Source: an uncultured Alistipes sp. (GTDB lineage Bacteria; Bacteroidota; Bacteroidia; Bacteroidales; Rikenellaceae). From it: a stretch of 11,458 bases of DNA. Location: assembly GCA_900766655.1 (NCBI GenBank), contig CAAFWE010000285.1, positions 1 through 11,458 of the forward strand. Reading direction: 5' to 3'. The notes below the pieces were generated by a model that did not search any database, was not told the origin of the DNA, and was given only the letters and a program-made list of their open reading frames with translations. Positions 1 through 7,100 of this stretch are shown piece after piece (the stretch's first letter is position 1; the number at the start of each line of letters is the position of its first letter). Both the position numbers and the translations under genes were made by a program.

Positions 1-231
1 CGACGAGCCTGCGCCTGAGGTCAGGTTGAGTAGTGCGGGAGCCCAATCCTCGGCACGATAGAGGCATATCTGCTCGCCCTCATTCCACTCGGCAATAGTG
101 GTCGCGTCTCCGTCGGCAAAACCGCGAGTGAGGCAATTGATGGAGGTGCTCTTCACTTCGTCTATTTTTCCGCACGACTGCGCTCCAAAGAGGAGTAGCG
201 CGGAGATTGTAATCGATAAAAGTCTTCTCAT
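1..231 (-). CDS. Fimbrillin-like lipoprotein, N-terminal fragment (runs off window)
   Basis: Reading the minus strand from ATG at 231 gives 77 codons open to the window edge. The product starts MRRLLSITISALLLFGAQSC, a basic, hydrophobic leader ending at Cys20 that looks like a lipoprotein signal, so the protein is probably membrane-anchored and exported. The following part contains 'AEWNEGEQICLY' (about residues 48-59) and 'LLNLTSGAGSS' at the end. Both resemble the 'W..GDqI.vy' and 'l.SGaG' patterns found near the start of Bacteroidales fimbrillin/Mfa-like surface proteins. The large lipoprotein at 4124-8584 has the same kind of N-terminus (VIWSEGDTIAAIS). A TATCTTTG element on the minus strand at 254-261 supports a short leader. 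Alternatively this could be another lipoprotein family sharing that motif; only a quarter or less of a normal fimbrillin length is visible. I see the ORF and signal; family membership is inferred. Confidence 0.72.
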   Translation of the reverse strand, partial: MRRLLSITISALLLFGAQSCGKIDEVKSTSINCLTRGFADGDATTIAEWNEGEQICLYRAEDWAPALLNLTSGAGSS

Positions 232-253
232 TTCGATATTTTTTAAATCGCGG

Positions 254-261
254 CAAAGATA
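254..261 (-). promoter_or_regulatory. Bacteroidota -7 promoter element (TATCTTTG) for the left lipoprotein
   Basis: The plus-strand octamer CAAAGATA reads TATCTTTG on the minus strand, an exact match to the Bacteroidota -7 consensus TAnnTTTG. It lies 22 bases upstream of the ATG at 231. No good -33 TTTG is visible at the usual distance, so the assignment rests on the -7 match and its position. Confidence 0.5.
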
Positions 262-303
262 CGATTTTTATGCATATCATTCACGCAGATTGCGAAAAAA
301 CTA

Positions 304-334
304 TTGTTTTTTCTGCAAAAATTATCTATCTTTG
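304..334 (+). promoter_or_regulatory. Bacteroidota promoter for the exported hydrolase operon
   Basis: TATCTTTG at 327-334 matches TAnnTTTG exactly. A TTG at 304-306 lies 20 bases upstream, close to the usual distance to the -33 TTTG. Transcription would start near 340 and leave a leader of about 45 bases before the ATG at 387. This is the only good promoter match I see before the three-gene operon. Confidence 0.6.
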
Positions 335-386
335 TCTAAGAATCGAAACTCTTGCAAGTGAATTAAATATCAAAAATAGAAAAATT

Positions 387-1772
387 ATGAAGAGACTGTT
401 TGTTTTAGCAATCGCACTGGGTGCTTTCTGGGTAGCTGGTGCCGAGGTTAAAGAGGGTGGAATCGATGCCAAGATGCTGGCTAAAATCCGCGAGGGTTAC
501 ACCGCCGAGCCATCGCAGAAGGCTATCAAAAATGCACTCGCATCGACCTCGATTGCGGTGCTTGCCACCAATGGCGATAACCTCGCTATGTGCGACACCC
601 ACTTCTCGCACAAGGTGCGAACTCGTGGCATAACCGACCAAAAATCGTCGGGTCGTTGCTGGCTTTTTACTGGTCTTAATGTGTTGCGTGCCAAGATGAT
701 AGATAAGTACGAGCTCTCGGGGATGGAGTTCTCGCAGAACTACTGCTCGTTCTACGATTTGCTCGAGAAATCGAACCTCTTCCTACAGGCGATTATCGAC
801 ACTCGCTCGCTCGCTTTCGAGGATAGAAAGGTTGATTGGTTGTTGCGTAATCCGATTGGCGATGGTGGCCAGTTTACGGGTGTCTCGAACTTGGTGATGA
901 AGTATGGTCTCGTGCCTAAGGAGGTGATGCCAGAGACCTACCAGAGCGACAACACTCGCAATATGCGAATGATTCTCTCGCTCAAGTTGCGTGAGTATGC
1001 GTTGGCTCTTCGTGCTGCCAAGAGCGACAAGGCTGCTGCGGCCTTGAAGGTGGAGCAGTTGACCGAAATTTATCGCATCTTGGTGGAGTGTTTGGGAGTG
1101 CCACCAACCGAGTTTGAGTGGACTCTTCGCAACCGTCGTGGCGAGGTTGTATCGACCGAGAAATATACCCCTAAATCATTCTACGACAAGTTTATAGGCG
1201 AGAATCTCGAGGAGAACTACATTATGATTATGAACGACCCTGCTCGCGAGTATGGCAAGGTCTACGAAATAGAGTACGACCGCCATGTCTACGATGGCGA
1301 GAATTGGCTCTACATCAACCTTCCAATCGAGCGCATCAAGGAGATGGCTATCGCCTCGATTAAGGATAACACCGCAATGTATTTTTCGTGCGATGTGGGA
1401 AAGTTCTTCAACCGCTCGAATGGTACGCTCGACTTGGCAAACTACGACTACGAGTCGTTGTTCCGCACCAAGTTTCCGATGAGCAAGCGTGAGCGAGTGA
1501 TGACCTACGCAAGTGGCTCGTCGCACGCAATGACACTTATCGCAGTCGACCTCGACGAGAAGGGTGCACCACGCAAGTGGATGGTCGAGAATAGTTGGGG
1601 TGCAAAGTCGGGCTATAAGGGTAACCTTATTATGACCGACGAGTGGTTCAACGAGTATATGTTCCGCCTGGTGGTGGAACGCAAGTATGTGCCACAAGAT
1701 GTGCTCGACATGCTCAAGCAGAAGCCTGTCGTGCTGCCACCTTGGGATCCTATGTTTGTACCTGAGGAGTAA
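387..1772 (+). CDS. Exported C1-family cysteine aminopeptidase (bleomycin hydrolase / PepC type)
   Basis: This 461-residue protein is a papain-fold (C1B) aminopeptidase related to bacterial PepC and bleomycin hydrolase, enzymes that remove N-terminal residues from peptides. The catalytic set is visible: Gln85 and Cys91 in ITDQKSSGRCWLF, His380 in SGSSHAMTL, and Asn402 in MVENSWG. The C-terminus 'VLPPWDPM' matches the PepC family tail, and the length is normal for the family. Unlike the classical cytosolic enzymes it begins with a Sec-type signal, MKRLFVLAIALGAFWVAGA, so it should act in the periplasm or outside. I chose ATG 387, not the in-frame ATG at 270, because 387 starts the signal peptide, follows an A-rich leader and lies downstream of the promoter. 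Two hydrolase genes follow after 27 and 19 bases, implying one transcript. The family call is secure; the natural substrate is unknown. Confidence 0.93.
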   Translation: MKRLFVLAIALGAFWVAGAEVKEGGIDAKMLAKIREGYTAEPSQKAIKNALASTSIAVLATNGDNLAMCDTHFSHKVRTRGITDQKSSGRCWLFTGLNVLRAKMIDKYELSGMEFSQNYCSFYDLLEKSNLFLQAIIDTRSLAFEDRKVDWLLRNPIGDGGQFTGVSNLVMKYGLVPKEVMPETYQSDNTRNMRMILSLKLREYALALRAAKSDKAAAALKVEQLTEIYRILVECLGVPPTEFEWTLRNRRGEVVSTEKYTPKSFYDKFIGENLEENYIMIMNDPAREYGKVYEIEYDRHVYDGENWLYINLPIERIKEMAIASIKDNTAMYFSCDVGKFFNRSNGTLDLANYDYESLFRTKFPMSKRERVMTYASGSSHAMTLIAVDLDEKGAPRKWMVENSWGAKSGYKGNLIMTDEWFNEYMFRLVVERKYVPQDVLDMLKQKPVVLPPWDPMFVPEE

Positions 1773-1799
1773 CACTTTAACCCCAAAATAACTACAAAG

Positions 1800-2912
1800 A
1801 TGAAACGACTATCCCTACTTCTGATTACGCTTGTTGCGCTAACCGTAGAGTCGTTGGCGTGTACTTCGGCGATTATCACCGCAAAGCGCTCGAGCGAGGG
1901 TGTGCCACTTCTGTGGAAACATCGTGACTCGAATGTTACTAACACTCGTGTGGAGTATATTACAAGTGATAAGTACAACTATACAGCCATCATTGTAAAC
2001 AAGGTAGGCTCGAATGCTGCCTATGCGGGTATCAACGAGACGGGATTCGGCATCATCAATACTGCAACCCGAAATCTCCCAGCCTCACCGATTGAGGAGT
2101 ATGAGGCTTGCACTCGCAAGCTGGTTGGTTGGAACTCGATGTGGCACTATGCGCTCCGCAACTGCGCCACCGTTGACGAGTTCGAAGAGTTTATTCGCAT
2201 CACCAAGCGCAAACACAAGTTCGGCACCAACTTCGCAGTTGCCGATGCTCAGGGTGCTGTGGCATATTTCGAGATTGGCGACTTGTACTATCGTCGCTAC
2301 GACGCTACCGACTGCAAGGAGGGATTTGATGTGCGTTCGAACTTCTCTTTTTCGGGAATCGAGGAGAAGAGGGGTGTGAGCACTCGCCGCTACGATGTTA
2401 TAATGAAGGAGATGCAGGCACACGAGGGCAACTTTACACCTCAGCAATTCTTCGACTACTCGCGTTCATTTAATACTTGCGCCTATGGCGACATCCTTGC
2501 CAACAACGATGAGTATATCTGCTCAAATCACACAGTACCTCGCTACTCAACAACCGGAGTGTTCGTCATAGTATGCGATGCGAAGTGCCCACGAATGTTG
2601 GTTACAATCGGCCACTCGGTGCCAGGTACTGCTGTACCAATCTATGTTCAAGCTAAGCACAACATCCCTAAGTGCGTCAATGGTGATGCTATGTACCTCC
2701 TATCGAACGAGTACGAGAAGAAGGCCTATCTAAAGGTGGGCAAGGATCGAATTCTTCAGAAGGATGTAGTGCGTAAGGTGCTCAAAATCAAACAGCCTGA
2801 AATCATCTTGCCTCAGCAGATGCCAGCTGATATCGAGGCTTTCAATGCCAAGATTGACCAGCAGTTTGCAAAGCACGCAAAGAGGGTTCGCAAGGTGTTG
2901 GCCAAGTTTTAA
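1800..2912 (+). CDS. Exported Ntn-hydrolase, C45/AAT-like (copy 1 of tandem pair)
   Basis: This 370-residue protein looks like an N-terminal-nucleophile hydrolase of the C45 / acyl-CoA:6-aminopenicillanate acyltransferase or linear amide hydrolase type, which cleaves or transfers acyl groups at non-peptide amide bonds. The leader MKRLSLLLITLVALTVESLA is followed at once by Cys21 (CTSAII), the expected nucleophile. R42 and D43 in 'LLWKHRD', 'AGINETGFG' (N79) and 'NFAVADAQGAVAYFE' (N144 onward) match the motif order of the fold. The protein is probably periplasmic, with signal cleavage exposing Cys21. It starts 27 bases after the peptidase gene and is followed 19 bases later by a paralogue with the same motifs at nearly the same residue numbers. 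The substrate (bile-acid-like amides, N-acyl amino acids or beta-lactam-like compounds) cannot be told from sequence. A C69-type dipeptidase is the main alternative. Confidence 0.78.
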   Translation: MKRLSLLLITLVALTVESLACTSAIITAKRSSEGVPLLWKHRDSNVTNTRVEYITSDKYNYTAIIVNKVGSNAAYAGINETGFGIINTATRNLPASPIEEYEACTRKLVGWNSMWHYALRNCATVDEFEEFIRITKRKHKFGTNFAVADAQGAVAYFEIGDLYYRRYDATDCKEGFDVRSNFSFSGIEEKRGVSTRRYDVIMKEMQAHEGNFTPQQFFDYSRSFNTCAYGDILANNDEYICSNHTVPRYSTTGVFVIVCDAKCPRMLVTIGHSVPGTAVPIYVQAKHNIPKCVNGDAMYLLSNEYEKKAYLKVGKDRILQKDVVRKVLKIKQPEIILPQQMPADIEAFNAKIDQQFAKHAKRVRKVLAKF

Positions 2913-2931
2913 TTACTAAGATTGTCACGCA

Positions 2932-4056
2932 ATGAAACGTCATCTTTGTCTCTTGCTCGCGCTGATGCTATGGCATAGCGCAGCACTCGCTTGCACCTCG
3001 GCAATCGTTGCCGCCAGCCGCTCAACTGAGGGTGTGCCTCTGCTGTGGAAGCATCGTGACAACTCCTTCGATAATACCCACATCGAGTATGTCGATGACT
3101 ACGACTATGCCTATACCGCTATCACCAAGAATGAGGAGGGTGGTGGTAAATATGTCTTTGCGGGCATCAACGAGGCGGGATTGGGCTTCATAAGCACCGC
3201 CACAAGCAATATGCCTGCGGCTACTCCCGAGGAGTACAAGGCGTGCAAGCGTCGTCGTCTGCGTGGCTCGATGATGTGGAACGGATTGGCAAAGTGTGCC
3301 ACAGTCGACGAGTTCGAGGAGATGCTCCGCAAGAGCAAACGAGGTCGCAAATCCAAGTCGAATATCGGTGTTGCCGACGCTACGGGTGCGGTGGCCTATT
3401 TCGAGATTTGGGATTTGGGTTATCGTCGCTACGATGTCTCGGAGCGAGGCGATGCTGGTTTCGATGTAAGAACAAACTTCTCGCACGCACGCATCAAGGC
3501 AACCAAAGGCTCAACTGTGCGTCGCTACGATTTGATAATGAGAGAGATGAACAACCACAAGGGCGACTTTTCACCTTGGGATTTCATCCACTATTCGCGC
3601 TCCTACAACACCATCCGTTTCGGCAATGTGCTCAAGACGAACGACCGCTACAAGTGTGCCAACTACACAGTACCTCGAGCATCGTCGGTGGGTGCTTTTG
3701 TGCTGGTTTGCGATGCCAAAAATCCGCGTATGCTGGTGATGAATGGCCACCCCGTATCGAGTATGGCGGTGCCCGTCTATGTGAGAGCCAAGCACGAGAT
3801 TCCGCAATGCGTTAGTGACACATCGATGCGTGATCTCTCGCGCGAGTTCAAGGCATTGGCCTATACCAATGTCTCGAAAGGTGTCAACTACCTAAACAAG
3901 GATGTGGTGCGTAAGGTGTTGAAGGTCAAGATGCCAAAGGTCGAGTTGCTGAGCTCCTATCCGCGCGATATAGCGACCTATAACGACAAGATTGACCGCC
4001 TCTACACAGCGCACGAAAAGCGCGTTCGCAAGGTGCTCAATAAGTTCAAAAATTAG
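2932..4056 (+). CDS. Exported Ntn-hydrolase, C45/AAT-like (copy 2 of tandem pair)
   Basis: This 374-residue paralogue of the preceding gene aligns with it over the whole length, with shared blocks such as EGVPLLWKHRD, CATVDEFEE, VADA.GAVAYFEI, DVVRKVLK and a lysine/arginine-rich end. Its leader MKRHLCLLLALMLWHSAALA ends in A-L-A, a good signal peptidase I site, directly before Cys21. R42, D43, N80 (AGINEAG) and N144 are kept, so it should be active. Differences cluster around residues 45-75 and 105-112 (KRRRLRGSM against TRKLVGWNS), which could change substrate choice. It is the last gene of the operon. Its stop codon is TAG, with an in-frame TGA at 4069-4071 and a terminator hairpin starting at 4071. 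Family membership is inferred from motifs; the specific reaction is unknown. Confidence 0.78.
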   Translation: MKRHLCLLLALMLWHSAALACTSAIVAASRSTEGVPLLWKHRDNSFDNTHIEYVDDYDYAYTAITKNEEGGGKYVFAGINEAGLGFISTATSNMPAATPEEYKACKRRRLRGSMMWNGLAKCATVDEFEEMLRKSKRGRKSKSNIGVADATGAVAYFEIWDLGYRRYDVSERGDAGFDVRTNFSHARIKATKGSTVRRYDLIMREMNNHKGDFSPWDFIHYSRSYNTIRFGNVLKTNDRYKCANYTVPRASSVGAFVLVCDAKNPRMLVMNGHPVSSMAVPVYVRAKHEIPQCVSDTSMRDLSREFKALAYTNVSKGVNYLNKDVVRKVLKVKMPKVELLSSYPRDIATYNDKIDRLYTAHEKRVRKVLNKFKN

Positions 4057-4070
4057 TTCCAACCAAGATG

Positions 4071-4112
4071 AAAAACAGAGGGTGTTCGAAAGTGAACACC
4101 CTCTGTTTTTTT
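4071..4112. terminator. Symmetric (bidirectional) intrinsic terminator
   Basis: The arm at 4071-4087 and the arm at 4094-4110 are perfect reverse complements (17 bp) around a six-base loop, GAAAGT. The left arm starts with five A and the right arm runs into seven T, so either strand forms a GC-rich hairpin followed by a U tract. It lies between the ends of two converging genes (plus-strand stop at 4056, minus-strand stop at 4124) and can end both transcripts. Confidence 0.92.
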
Positions 4113-4123
4113 GACCGCTTGTG

Positions 4124-7100
4124 TTAGTCGATGTAGGAGCCAACCTGCTGATAGATGTAGTCGGCCATAACCTCGAAACCAGCCTCGTTTGGATGGCATC
4201 CCGACTCCTTCGGAATCACCTTGCTGGTGCCATAAGGTGAGATATCTTGCAGATCGACGCACTTGTAGCCCCACTTTGCGCCATAGTGATCGGCAATCTT
4301 ATGAATGGCTTGGCGAGTTCCTTCGTGAATCCAATCACCGATAATCATCACAACCTTGGCGTTAGGGTGCTTGCAGTGCATCATCGAAAGGAGCTTGACA
4401 TAGGCCTCCACAAATGAGGTATCGTTGAGCTTCAGCACCTCATCCCAAGATGTGGCGGTGGCGGCTGTTGCGAATACTGCGGCCATCTCCTCGTCGGTAG
4501 GAGACATTGTTTTCGAGTAGTTCGAGGCCCCATATATCGGGTAGTTCGGATGCACAGCGATGCTCTTGCCACGATTGCTGACATCGTTGGTGCCACCGTG
4601 CAACAGAATCACATCAGGATTGCCCACGCCATCGTCGCGGAGGCGTTCCACAAAGCAGTGTCCCGCACCGTGGTCGCTCGAGAGGTAGCTGGCATCGGTC
4701 GAGCGAGCCACAACGGAGCCCGTCCAAGCGATATTCTTCTCGAGTGTTGCGTTGCTCATATACTTATATATCAACTTGTGCCAATAGGTCTGCGCAGCCG
4801 ATATCACCGTAGGGTTGCTACTGATTGGATAGTAGTATCTGTATCCATCAGGGCCCCAACCCTTGAAGGTGGATATCGAGTCGCCAATGATGCTGACACG
4901 ACTCTTTGTGACGGTTGAGGTTGGGTTTGTGTCGGCAGGTACATCGGTAGGCAGTGGATAACCATTGGTGTCGGCCTTCCAATTGCCATTTGCGCTATTC
5001 AACTTGCCGAGCAGCGTTCCGTCGGTTATCTGCGAAGCTGTGAGCGACTCCACATTTGTTGTGGCAGTCACCTCCTCGTAGCCGATGCGTGGGCCATAGT
5101 AGTAGCAGTCGGTGAAGGTGACACCATTCGATGCTCCATTTCCACGACCATAGAGCGAGCCATAGTAGCTTATTGATGTGTACTCGCTGATGCACTTGCC
5201 CTCCTCCGACACGATAGTTGCAGTGTCGAGATTGCTGTAGCAACGACTGAAGTCGGTGGTCTTGGAGTAACCTACAACACCTCCATATCCCGCTTTTGTG
5301 GCTGCAGAGTTGAATGTGATGCCATCGACCAAAGCAGCGCAGTCGGTAACCTTTGTCGCACCGCCTTCACTTGCGCTCATATTGCAACAACCGATAATGC
5401 CTCCGCCAACACCATAGTTAGAGCTGTTTTTATATGCTACCGTCAATCTTCCCTTGAAGAGGCACTCTTTGACCTCCTCAGCTATGGTGGTGTTGCTATC
5501 GCCCTTGAGGTGTCCGACAATGCCTCCTACGACAATATTTGCCGAGACATCTGCGTAGCAAGCGCACCTCTCGACAATGGCCATTGTGCCCTTGCTTCCG
5601 AGGCTCTCAATTTTGCCTACTATACCGCCCGTTCCGTCGTAAGATGCGCCCGTTGCATTATCCTTGCAACCCACGACAACCGCATTGCTCGAGACAAGGC
5701 AGCGGCTGACCTTGCCACTCTGCATACGACCTACGACACCTCCGTTTACTGCATATCCGCAAACTACTGGGGCATCGACCGTACACTCCGAGATTACTGC
5801 GTCGAATGTCATACAACCTGCGATGCCTCCCACGTGGTTCATAGTCGATTCGAGGTGCGAGCCACGAGCAAATACCGATTTGGTGATGCTTCCGCCCTCG
5901 ATTGAACCGACAATACCAGCGGTGAACTGACCTCTCGAATATATCGAAGCGGTAACGGAGCTATTCGAGATGGTGCAATTCTTGGCAAAACCGACCAAAC
6001 CACCAGTGACGCTCGATGAATTACCGCTCACTCCGTCGCAGTTGTGTTGTGCGCTACAAACCGACGATACAGCACCCTCGAACGAGCAGTTGTCGATGGT
6101 TGTCTCGATGGCCTTGCCTACCAAACCACCAGTGTAGAGCTGGGTGGTGTTGGTTACATAGACTGCACCACTCTTGATGGTCACATTCTTGATGGTTGCC
6201 CCCGTAGTCAAACCAAACAATCCCGTTGGGGTGCTATTCGTTGGGGTGACGGTCAGGTTCGAGATGGTGTATCCCCTACCATCGAACGAGCCATTGAAAG
6301 GGGTGATTGGGTTGAACGCCTCCTCTGCCATATCGATATTTGTCGCCAAAGCGTAGTGGGCCGAGGTGAAGTCCTTGTTTTCGGTTGTCTGCATCGAGCC
6401 ATTGCACAACCCCGCAAGTTTTGTGAGGTCTGCGCCACTCTTGATAAGGTATGGCGACGAGGCTGAGCCATCACCTTCGAAGGTGGTTGAGACGATGGTT
6501 GCGTTCTGCAACTTCGTTCTATCGATAGCTCGACAACGAATGGTGAAACCTTGTCCAAGCTGTGCGTAGGTGGCACTAACGCTCGGATTACCCGTATCTG
6601 CACTATGGTTATAGCCTAATGTCGCACGCACTGCAGCTAGGTTGTTGTCGCTGCCTCTTGTGGAGTGGGCTGCCCAATGGTTGAAGTTCTCGCCAACGGA
6701 GCTCAGCGTTGCGCTTGTTCCAGCTCGGTAGCCAGAGTTGGCTATCCAGACAAAATTATTGGTTGTAGGACAGGTGTAGTAGTAGCCATAGCAGTTCTTG
6801 CCACCCTTGTGTCCCTTGGTATATTTGAACGCCTTGAGATAATCGGTAACACCATCGGTGTTATCCACAACATATCCCGCTGGACAAGGGTCGTTATCCG
6901 ACTTCTTGCTTACGACATTCGTATTCTCCGAAAACCACAACTTGTCGCTCTCGTCGTATGGGTGATATACCCTCTTTCCGTACCAGGTGTATTGCGTTTT
7001 GTTGCTCTTATCGTAGGTGCTTTCGTTTGCCAATTTGCTCGAGTAACCCACCATATAGAAGGCCTTCGGAAATGTCAAATTGGTGGCGTAGGCATTGAGC

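Noticed and set aside
270..386. An in-frame upstream ATG extending the C1 peptidase by 39 residues
   Set aside because: It lies upstream of the predicted transcription start near 340 and would bury the signal peptide that begins at 387.
1176..1775. A 199-codon minus-strand frame opposite the C1 peptidase gene
   Set aside because: It is a shadow of a gene whose catalytic motifs are clear on the plus strand.
5090..6232. A DNA-level tandem repeat array or CRISPR-like structure
   Set aside because: The periodicity is at protein level (GLUG repeats); the nucleotide units vary in length and sequence and there are no constant repeats with spacers.
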